From the NCBI GenBank assembly GCA_027068725.1, contig JAMOMD010000222.1:1-8916 (forward strand): DNA of 8,916 bases, given 5' to 3'. The translations under genes were made by a program, and so were the position numbers. Positions 1 through 5,603 of the stretch are shown in pieces (within the stretch, counting starts at the first letter, position 1; each line of letters begins with the position of its first letter). The DNA is from Thermoproteales archaeon. GTDB lineage: Archaea > Thermoproteota > Thermoprotei > Thermoproteales > Thermocladiaceae. Under the pieces are notes generated by a model. It was not told the origin of the DNA. It made no database searches and was given only the letters and a program-made list of their open reading frames with translations.

Positions 1-26
1 TATTTATCGTTTCTCAACCAGTATAT

Positions 27-88
27 GAGGGTCAGACGGGGCGCAGATACATCACTTCTCAGCCACGCTCATGCATCATCAGCCCCAC
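27..88 (-). ncRNA. C/D box methylation guide sRNA (candidate 1)
   Basis: Predicted archaeal box C/D guide RNA, read on the minus strand. Seen in order: C box CTGATGA (82-76, a one-base variant of RUGAUGA), a 13-nt guide (75-63), D' box CTGA (62-59), a 3-nt spacer, C' box GTGATGT (55-49), a 13-nt guide (48-36) and D box CTGA (35-32). GGGG just before the C box can pair with CCCU just after the D box to make a short terminal stem. The D guide ends in GCGCCCCGT; its complement ACGGGGCGCAG is the conserved archaeal 16S rRNA segment at E. coli positions 344-354. The N+5 rule puts the 2'-O-methyl on G348. I could not identify the D' target. The RNA would act with L7Ae, Nop5 and fibrillarin. It starts within the end of the ABC permease gene, so it may be processed from that mRNA. 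Confidence 0.85.
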
Positions 89-1629
89 GGTAATCTACTC
101 TTAGCATACCTATATGAGGCTAACAGAGCTAGAACATACATGACAAGTGATGCACATAGTGCGAATACTGCAATAGAGTACCCACGTAATAACATCATGA
201 TAGAGTACACAATTCCTATAGAAGTCGAGTACAGTACTATTATGAAAATTACTAAAAGTATTCTAAATGTAGTGTAACCTCTCAAAATATTGTAAATTAC
301 TTCTCCATCAAGCTGCTCAGCATCAGGTGCAGGAGGCGACTGACCAGACGTGGCTCCCTTTAGAACAAGCACAACGTAAATTGGTAGGAGAGGCACATCA
401 CACATGACGGCAATGAGTGGACATACTGCAAACACGAGCCACTGATATAGATGCAGAGCATAGTACAGCAAGAGACTAGGCCCTAGAAGAATTGCTGTGG
501 TTACAAGTCCATTCTTCAAGAGCATCAGTAACGTTCTATTAATTATATCTCGCGTAGAGACGGGGTGAGAAGCTAACATGGTGACAACATATGCAATATG
601 TACAGCAAGCCTCTTCATATCGATATCAAGCGCAGACACGTAAGCAAACATTAGCATATAGAATATGCTACCTAAAATCGCGAGCGGTAAAACATGATAT
701 AGATCTAAAATTGAGAGACCTGCGAGAATACATGCAAACACAAGCGCAATCAACAGAGCACGTGACAATCCTGCTACTCTATTAAACACAGTTGTAACAA
801 GCTCCGATACGCTAGGCTGAGATAGTTCTAACTCCTTCTCAACTTTCTTAATACCTCTCACATGTTCTCTCAGATGAGCTTCCTTACCGGGCAACAAGAT
901 GCTCTCAACAATATCTACAACGTTTTCCTGAACTACACTAACAAATACTCTATACATTGCGTATATTGAAAATATTAGAAGTACACAGGCCACGCACATG
1001 CCAATCAGAGTATGGTAGAAGGGAACAGCTATGCTAGCTAGAATTCTTAGTATGCTAATTTTTGCATAAGGTTGTAAGAGATCTGCCAGTGTCGATACTA
1101 TAACAACAAGTAGTAGAATTATCGAGAGGGATACGAACAGTCTCTCGTACATTATTTTGCGAATGCTTATAACAATCTGAGAAAATAGAAGAGCTACAAT
1201 ACTTAACATGCATGCGGGATAGTTTCCTGAGTAAGATGCTAAAAGTAGTATCACTCCAATAGGTATGATGCTGAGTATAAGTATCTCAATTATTTGAGAC
1301 AGTAATAGGGATCTAATGATATTCTTATCGTTTTCATAATCGAATATTAGGAGGCTCAGATCTTCCATTCTGACTAAGCCCAGACCTTTTCTTAACAGTT
1401 TTCCAGTCTGAGATTCTCCTAACACTATCATAAGCATGAGCATTATGAAGTATGTTAACATGAGTAGATCGTAGTATAGTCTTGAGTAGAATAATTGCAG
1501 TTTTAAATTATGTTCAGATAGCACTGCTGAGTATATTCCAAGTAATGCAGCTAGACCGACGATTATGTTTATTCGATTCCTGTATAATAACACAAGCAGT
1601 CTTGCTTTAAGCAATTTTAGATCGAACAT
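79..1629 (-). CDS. ABC-2-type multidrug/export permease, about 12 TM segments
   Basis: Integral membrane protein of 516 residues, probably the permease half of the exporter whose ATPase is encoded just upstream. About 12 hydrophobic segments are visible, near residues 20-38, 51-71, 108-134, 138-156, 164-185, 197-230, 288-308, 314-335, 368-393, 398-426, 457-483 and 488-509. A charged cytoplasmic stretch lies at about 231-285, so the protein may be two six-helix halves fused. No signature residue identifies the substrate. The ATG lies two bases after the ATPase stop codon, so the two genes are almost certainly one transcription unit. The coding sequence is A/T-richer than the information-processing genes to the right, as is usual for membrane proteins. 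The terminal TGA is also the first half of the C box of the sRNA at the left edge. The family is inferred from topology and context, not from a recognised motif. Confidence 0.75.
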   Translation of the reverse strand: MFDLKLLKARLLVLLYRNRINIIVGLAALLGIYSAVLSEHNLKLQLFYSRLYYDLLMLTYFIMLMLMIVLGESQTGKLLRKGLGLVRMEDLSLLIFDYENDKNIIRSLLLSQIIEILILSIIPIGVILLLASYSGNYPACMLSIVALLFSQIVISIRKIMYERLFVSLSIILLLVVIVSTLADLLQPYAKISILRILASIAVPFYHTLIGMCVACVLLIFSIYAMYRVFVSVVQENVVDIVESILLPGKEAHLREHVRGIKKVEKELELSQPSVSELVTTVFNRVAGLSRALLIALVFACILAGLSILDLYHVLPLAILGSIFYMLMFAYVSALDIDMKRLAVHIAYVVTMLASHPVSTRDIINRTLLMLLKNGLVTTAILLGPSLLLYYALHLYQWLVFAVCPLIAVMCDVPLLPIYVVLVLKGATSGQSPPAPDAEQLDGEVIYNILRGYTTFRILLVIFIIVLYSTSIGIVYSIMMLLRGYSIAVFALCASLVMYVLALLASYRYAKSRLPWG

Positions 1630-1631
1630 AT

Positions 1632-2363
1632 TTACGATGCCTCTCGCAGTATTCTAACGAGAGCGTCCTCTAGTTTTGTGCTTCCTGTCTTTCTAACTAT
1701 CTCCTCTGGAGTTGTTGTAAGTACTACTCTGCCATCGTACATTAATACTACTTTATCTGCAAGATCTTCAACATGTCCCATTATGTGACTGGACAGTAGT
1801 ATTCCTTTACCTCTCTTTCTAATTTCTTTAAGAACCTCTTTTAACTCATATTGTGCGACAGGATCAAGATTGTTAAATGGCTCATCTAGCACAATTATAT
1901 CAAAGTCAGGTAGTAGTGCCGAGACTATCGCAACTTTCTGTAATGTTCCACGAGAGAGCTCTGCCAGCTTCCTGTTGAGATAGTTCTTGAGCTCGAACCT
2001 CTCTACAAGTTCCTGTATCCTAACCTCAGCTACGTGCTTTGGAACTTTCCTAACCTCAGCCACAAGTCTGAGGTATGTTAGCACCTTGAGCTCTCCATAC
2101 ATTATTGGAGTATCAGGAACATACGTCAGGTATCTGAGAGCTTCACATCTTCTTGAGTGTACGTCTATGCCTCTTACCTTGACGTAGCCTCTGTCTGGTC
2201 TTAGAAGTCCGACAATTACTCGTATTGTCGTTGTCTTACCTGCACCATTAGGACCAACAAGTGCAACTATCTGTCCTTCCTGTACACTGAAGCTAATTCC
2301 TCTAAGAGAAAACTTGCCAAGATTCTTGCAAACGTTAATTACGTCCAGTACAGGTTCTTCCAT
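1632..2363 (-). CDS. ABC transporter ATP-binding protein (CcmA/ABC-2 export type)
   Basis: Cytoplasmic ATPase of 243 residues that would power the neighbouring permease. All nucleotide-binding elements are visible: Walker A GPNGAGKT (37-44), ABC signature LSRGTLQK (136-143), Walker B IIVLDEP (156-162), D-loop NNLD (164-167) and H-loop His193. The Q-loop region reads YVPDTPIMYGEL (81-92), with Asp where many family members have Gln or Glu. The length is normal for a single-domain ABC-2/CcmA-type ATPase. The ATG at 2363 lies about 6 nt downstream of the start site expected from a TATA box at 2391-2400, giving an almost leaderless mRNA. It is the first gene of a two-gene operon with the permease. 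The substrate cannot be read from the sequence; lipids, drugs or peptides are all possible. Confidence 0.93.
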   Translation of the reverse strand: MEEPVLDVINVCKNLGKFSLRGISFSVQEGQIVALVGPNGAGKTTTIRVIVGLLRPDRGYVKVRGIDVHSRRCEALRYLTYVPDTPIMYGELKVLTYLRLVAEVRKVPKHVAEVRIQELVERFELKNYLNRKLAELSRGTLQKVAIVSALLPDFDIIVLDEPFNNLDPVAQYELKEVLKEIRKRGKGILLSSHIMGHVEDLADKVVLMYDGRVVLTTTPEEIVRKTGSTKLEDALVRILREAS

Positions 2364-2390
2364 TTTAACGTTATGTCGCTTGCATTATTG

Positions 2391-2400
2391 GATTATATAC
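2391..2400 (-). promoter_or_regulatory. TATA box of the ABC exporter operon
   Basis: The minus strand reads GTATATAATC here. Its centre is near 2396, so transcription should start about 26-27 nt downstream near 2369, just ahead of the ATG at 2363. This is the usual arrangement for short-leader archaeal mRNAs. Confidence 0.6.
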
Positions 2401-2410
2401 GTTAGCTTAT

Positions 2411-2472
2411 GACACATCAGTGACAAGAGGGGTCATCACGTCTTCAGCAATCCTGACCATCATCACGTCCTA
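2411..2472 (-). ncRNA. C/D box methylation guide sRNA (candidate 2)
   Basis: Predicted archaeal box C/D guide RNA in the gap between the tRNA and the ABC operon, read on the minus strand. All four boxes match consensus: C box GTGATGA (2466-2460), D' box CTGA (2447-2444), C' box GTGATGA (2439-2433) and D box CTGA (2420-2417). Both guide spacers are exactly 12 nt, and the D'-C' spacer is 4 nt (AGAC). This spacing is what L7Ae/Nop5/fibrillarin particles prefer. Guides: TGGTCAGGATTG before D' (target CAATCCTGACCA, fifth base C) and CCCCTCTTGTCA before D (target TGACAAGAGGGG, fifth base A). I could not place either target in rRNA or tRNA from memory. Terminal stem pairing is weaker than in candidate 1. 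It may have its own promoter or be cut from a tRNA-sRNA precursor. Confidence 0.88.
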
Positions 2473-2515
2473 CAGAACGAATACTCAATAACTGAAGCAC
2501 TCTGAGGCTCGAGAA

Positions 2516-2530
2516 GTTTCTTTAAATGTT
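2516..2530 (-). promoter_or_regulatory. Possible TATA element for the second C/D sRNA
   Basis: The minus strand reads AACATTTAAAGAAAC between the tRNA and the sRNA. A TATA centre near 2523 predicts initiation near 2496, about 30 nt before the C box, so 5' trimming would be needed. It is plausible but weak; co-transcription with the tRNA is the alternative. Confidence 0.35.
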
Positions 2531-2536
2531 AGAAGT

Positions 2537-2613
<77 letters not shown>

Positions 2614-2636
2614 AATAGCTTCGAGAGCGAGATTTC

Positions 2637-3890
2637 TCAGACTCTTTTTAAACATTTCTCTCTGAGCGTAGCTTCAGCCAGCTCGTCAGGTAACTGATAA
2701 TGAACGACTCTTCGCTTTCCATTAACAAGTCCAAGCACTAGGACAATGAACTTCTCTCGCAGCTCCATGCTCAAAATTCTGGAGTATGTCCTCAGCTTAT
2801 TCTCTAGATCGCGCAGGTCTCTACAGTGAATAGTTGCAATTGCTTGAAGACCTGATGAGATTGCTAGCTCAAGCGCTCTGTAATGATCTTCGCGTCTCAG
2901 CTCTCCGATAACGAGGAGTCCACCTCCACGATACAGAACTCGCTCGATTTCCCCTAACCTACCATCAAGTGATCTATACTTCAGTGCAGGTAAGCCATCT
3001 AGAACGAGCTCATCTGTCTCATCAACATACACTAACCTACTCGGCCTTAACTCAAGTAGGATAGCATTCACCAGCGTTGTCTTACCTGAGCCAGGAGGTC
3101 CTCCAATAATTAGGCTGAAACCTTGCTTGAGTCCTCTCAGGATAATGTCAGCAAGCTCCTCAGTCAATGTCTCAAGCTCAATAAGTTCTCTAAGAGTGAA
3201 TGGTCTCGCATGTGTTCTAACATGAACTAGCACATCCTCAACTCTAGGCCATACATCAATCGCTATTCTGAAAGTCTTGTACCCAACTCTGAGACAGTAA
3301 AGTCCTGAAGGAGAATCTGGGCCAAGATCAAGTCCTGATAGAAAAGCTAGACGAACAAATGCGTCAAGAGTCTTCCTGATGATCGTACGAGGAAGCTCAA
3401 TAGTATCGGCAGTTCCTCCTCTGCGAAACACTTGTACCCATCTTGGAGATATGTACAGATCCTCAACATCTTCCTCAAGCATTAGGTTAGCAACCGGCTG
3501 CGCTATGCCTAGCGACTCGAGAACAGCACTGTAACACAGAGGTTCATCTAACACAAGACTCGAGATGAGGAACCTAGCCTCGCACAGCTTCTCTAGTGTT
3601 ACAATTCCATCAGGACATGTTCGGGACAGGAGCTTAACAACACTCTCATGACCGTTCCTAACCTGTTCCATAATTTCCTCAAGCTCCTCGATACAGTCCA
3701 AGCTTGGGCTCTGTGCTCCTCCTCGAAAAAGTGTACAGGGAAACTTGCTACATTTCCCACATCTATGGAATAGTACCAGCAGTAAGCTAGCAGCAACTCG
3801 CCAGTAGAGATCAGTGTGCGACTTTGCCAGTCTCCTCAAGTAACTTCTGAATTTTTCTAACATGTTCCCTGAGCGTGAGTGGACTAACAT
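2637..3890 (-). CDS. VirB11/GspE/TadA-type secretion or pilus ATPase with N-terminal Cys cluster
   Basis: Predicted cytoplasmic hexameric ATPase of the type II/IV secretion and archaeal pilus superfamily, up to 417 residues. Motifs: Walker A GGPPGSGKTT (263-272), Asp box VYVDETDEL (287-295), Walker B-like GLLVIGEL (324-331) and His box ATIHC (352-356). The N-terminal part (about 100-230) fits the usual regulatory domain. Before it lies CGKCSKFPC (44-52) with further Cys at 66, 92 and 103, which could bind zinc or an Fe-S cluster; that is inference. The longest frame starts at 3890 and overlaps the TFB-like gene by 80 nt. An ATG at 3863 (MLEKFRSYLRR) is an equally plausible start and still overlaps by 53 nt. 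No TadC/FlaJ-like membrane partner or pilin lies in the window, so the machine it powers is unknown. Confidence 0.85.
   Translation of the reverse strand: MLVHSRSGNMLEKFRSYLRRLAKSHTDLYWRVAASLLLVLFHRCGKCSKFPCTLFRGGAQSPSLDCIEELEEIMEQVRNGHESVVKLLSRTCPDGIVTLEKLCEARFLISSLVLDEPLCYSAVLESLGIAQPVANLMLEEDVEDLYISPRWVQVFRRGGTADTIELPRTIIRKTLDAFVRLAFLSGLDLGPDSPSGLYCLRVGYKTFRIAIDVWPRVEDVLVHVRTHARPFTLRELIELETLTEELADIILRGLKQGFSLIIGGPPGSGKTTLVNAILLELRPSRLVYVDETDELVLDGLPALKYRSLDGRLGEIERVLYRGGGLLVIGELRREDHYRALELAISSGLQAIATIHCRDLRDLENKLRTYSRILSMELREKFIVLVLGLVNGKRRVVHYQLPDELAEATLREKCLKRV
2644..2653 (-). promoter_or_regulatory. TATA box of the tRNA, inside the ATPase coding end
   Basis: The minus strand reads GAAATG (BRE-like) followed by TTTAAAAAG. 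The centre near 2649 predicts initiation near 2622, about 9 nt before the mature tRNA 5' end. The element lies within the last codons of the upstream ATPase gene. Confidence 0.6.
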
Positions 3891-4680
3891 TTACTATTGA
3901 TGCAACGTCCAAAATAACGACCGGGATAGAGCAGTGCTTTGCAGCTAGTGCAACTATGGCTGCTGCTAACGTTCTCGGGTTCTTGCCAGCAATTTTCCTC
4001 TCAGGAAGCTTAGCTAGAATCTCCATCGAGGTCCTGAGTAGCCTCATCCTATCCTGATCAGATATGTTGCACTTAGCTAGAATATTGTTCAGGTAGACTC
4101 TCACTCTCTCCTTAGTAGAGTAGGAGAATCTTCCAAAGACGCTCGCTATAATGTTCATAACATCGCTAAGCTCGACTCTATGACCCATCTCCTGAAACAT
4201 CTTCACAACATCCTTCGGAGATGTCGGAATGTTGTGCATGATCACCGTGTACAGAACAGCTGCCGCGGCAGCCTTGTAGTAAGTTAAGCCTTCACTACCT
4301 GTTCTTGTCCTGTACGTCTTCACTATCTTCCTGAACAGCTCGATCGCGATCTCTGTCTGACGCTCATCAAGTCCTAGCTTTCTCGCAAGTGCGTAGAGGC
4401 ACGCTATGGCTCTTGTCTCAGCTCTGTTTCTAAGCCTAAGCTTCCTGTCGATCATCTCGAGCTTCTTGAGAAACGTCAATCTTCTTGCTCTGACAACGAG
4501 ATCCTCGTGCTTAACGTCTACGTAATCTATGACGTGTCTCGTCTCTCTCAGCGGCTCGTTGCTCAGCATCGAGACTGAGGGCATGTAGACTACGTCCACG
4601 ACTGTGGCACAGTTCGGACACACGTACTGTCCCGTGTTTGTATCTAGAATTACATCATGGCCACAGTAGGGACACTTCAT
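3811..4680 (-). CDS. TFB-like (TFIIB family) transcription factor, divergent paralog
   Basis: A 289-residue protein with TFIIB architecture. An N-terminal zinc ribbon has ligands CPYC (C3, C6) and CPNC (C21, C24). A linker at about 30-85 follows, then two cyclin-like repeats at about 86-185 and 190-285. GKNPRTLAAAIVALAA (232-247) matches the second-repeat hallmark of TFB, and the C-terminal helices VSPLTLREHVRKI (265-277) occupy the BRE-recognition helix-turn-helix position. TFB normally bridges TATA-bound TBP and RNA polymerase. The linker does not show the usual B-reader/B-linker sequence, and the recognition helix differs from the standard one, so I read it as a paralog rather than the housekeeping TFB. 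The ATG is placed for a leaderless mRNA from a TATA at 4705-4712. The 3' end overlaps the secretion ATPase gene, so the two are probably co-expressed. Confidence 0.9.
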   Translation of the reverse strand: MKCPYCGHDVILDTNTGQYVCPNCATVVDVVYMPSVSMLSNEPLRETRHVIDYVDVKHEDLVVRARRLTFLKKLEMIDRKLRLRNRAETRAIACLYALARKLGLDERQTEIAIELFRKIVKTYRTRTGSEGLTYYKAAAAAVLYTVIMHNIPTSPKDVVKMFQEMGHRVELSDVMNIIASVFGRFSYSTKERVRVYLNNILAKCNISDQDRMRLLRTSMEILAKLPERKIAGKNPRTLAAAIVALAAKHCSIPVVILDVASIVNVSPLTLREHVRKIQKLLEETGKVAH

Positions 4681-4702
4681 CGAGCTATGACTCGTGTGAC
4701 AG

Positions 4703-4714
4703 GACTATAAGCTC
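4703..4714 (-). promoter_or_regulatory. TATA box of the TFB-like gene
   Basis: The minus strand reads AGCTTATAGTCC. Its centre near 4708 predicts a start near 4681, directly at the ATG (4680), so the mRNA would be leaderless. The rest of the 80-nt gap (4681-4760) shows no other clear signal. Confidence 0.55.
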
Positions 4715-4760
4715 GGTATGTACTGCATTGCTGTGGTCTCCTGCTACTGAAAGTTTCGGC

Positions 4761-5117
4761 CTACCCCTGCACCCTCTTTATACCAACGTAGACTTTCTCC
4801 CCAATGTTGACTGGCTCAGTGTAGCCTTTGATCTCAAGTATGAGTCCGCCAAGCGATATCCTGACAAGCTTCTCAGCAACGTAATACACCTTTCCCCACA
4901 TGTAGACTTCCCAGTTCTGTCTATAGTTCTCGTCCTTGTTGTTGTCTATCGACAGTCTAACTTTCATGTTCTTATCTATGGGAACCTTAACCACACCTTC
5001 AGGATACTCTAGGTACACCTCGTGACCTTTATCATCACGCATAATGAGCGCCTTGATCGTAGGATAATCAGGAAGTACGTAAGCATCGACAACTGTTAGC
5101 GTTTCATCAAACTTCAT
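4761..5117 (-). CDS. rpo8: DNA-directed RNA polymerase subunit Rpo8 (RpoG, RPB8 ortholog)
   Basis: Small all-beta subunit of the archaeal RNA polymerase, orthologous to eukaryotic RPB8 and known from Crenarchaeota and Korarchaeota. From the ATG chosen here it has 118 residues, a normal length. The C-terminal half aligns by eye with Sulfolobus Rpo8: a Gly followed by a Tyr-Val-x-Glu-Lys segment (WGKVYYVAEK), then ISLGGLILEIKG, then the end EKVYVGIKRV, matching the Sulfolobus ISLYGFLVKI and IYFCIKKI segments. The frame opens at a GTG at 5132, but the shared TATA box at 5141-5151 predicts transcription starting near 5119. That leaves the GTG outside the RNA and puts the ATG at 5117 at the 5' end. 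The gene diverges from lsm. Low overall conservation makes this a motif-level call, not a certain one. Confidence 0.8.
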   Translation of the reverse strand: MKFDETLTVVDAYVLPDYPTIKALIMRDDKGHEVYLEYPEGVVKVPIDKNMKVRLSIDNNKDENYRQNWEVYMWGKVYYVAEKLVRISLGGLILEIKGYTEPVNIGEKVYVGIKRVQG

Positions 5118-5140
5118 CCTGCATCTCGCCACATGTACAA

Positions 5141-5151
5141 AGTATATAAGC
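5141..5151. promoter_or_regulatory. Shared bidirectional TATA element for rpo8 and lsm
   Basis: The plus strand reads AGTATATAAGC and the minus strand GCTTATATACT, both good TATA boxes. The centre near 5146 lies about 28 nt from each start: the plus gene begins at 5174 and the minus gene at 5117. A-rich BRE-like bases (CAAAG on plus, CAAG on minus) flank both sides. Both mRNAs would be leaderless. Confidence 0.7.
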
Positions 5152-5173
5152 TTGACTTTGCTTTCAGGTTCTC

Positions 5174-5602
5174 GTGGCGTCTCCCCTTACTGAAGCTTCG
5201 AGAAGATTTACGCTAGAGCTAATGAACATGATCAACAGGAGGGTCAAGGTCGTCACTACCATGGGCACCGTCTACGAGGGTGTTCTTCTAGGCGTCGACA
5301 ATGATCTCAACATTGTTCTTGCAGATGTGTCAACGAGCCGTCAGGAAAAGTATCCGCGCGTTGTACTGCTCAGACACGCAATCTGCGAGATAGCACTCCT
5401 AGAGGAGAGACTTGACTTGAGAGAGCTTGCGAAGCTTCTCGAGAAGTACTTTCCTGGAATGGTCAAGTACGTTGAGGAGGCTAACATAATACTGGTCGGG
5501 GACAGGATAAGAGTCACAGAAGCAGGAGTCGAGGGCTCTGGCCCTCTTGCTAAGCGTGTCAAGGAGATTTTTGACCAGTTTATGATGTCTAGAGGCAAGT
5601 AA
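5174..5602 (+). CDS. Sm-like archaeal protein with C-terminal extension domain (SmAP3-like)
   Basis: A 142-residue protein that binds RNA as a predicted ring oligomer. The Sm1 motif spans about residues 20-52 (NRRVKVVTTMGTVYEGVLLG, then VDNDLNIVL). The Sm2 strand pair is at about 60-77 (PRVVLLRHAICEIALLE), where the usual Arg-Gly of Sm2 is replaced by RHA. Residues 78-142 form a second domain with predicted helix, the strand pair IILVGDRIRV and a final helix. This two-domain build resembles crenarchaeal SmAP3, which carries an extra C-terminal domain, rather than the short SmAP1/2. The GTG start sits where the shared TATA box predicts the RNA 5' end. One base separates its stop from the tgtA ATG, so the two genes form an operon, which suggests a link with tRNA modification or RNA handling. 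Confidence 0.87.
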   Translation: MASPLTEASRRFTLELMNMINRRVKVVTTMGTVYEGVLLGVDNDLNIVLADVSTSRQEKYPRVVLLRHAICEIALLEERLDLRELAKLLEKYFPGMVKYVEEANIILVGDRIRVTEAGVEGSGPLAKRVKEIFDQFMMSRGK

Positions 5603-5603
5603 G

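Noticed and set aside
63..75. D' guide of sRNA 1 partly matches the anticodon region of the CAU tRNA (GCTCAT shared)
   Set aside because: Only six contiguous bases match, with mismatches next to D', and the predicted target would be stem position 31, not the usual C34. Probably chance.
71..277. Plus-strand 68-codon frame at the left edge
   Set aside because: It is antisense to the permease 3' end and the sRNA, and its composition is not protein-like.
2821..2890. CTGATGA on the plus strand inside the ATPase gene, as a possible C box
   Set aside because: No D', C' or D box follows at the right spacing.
4638..5012. Plus-strand open frame of 124 codons across the rpo8/TFB boundary
   Set aside because: It is antisense to two well-supported genes and has no domain signal, start signal or promoter.
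5030..5050. GTGATGA on the minus strand inside rpo8, as a third C box
   Set aside because: No CTGA at guide distance and no second box pair; it is simply coding sequence.
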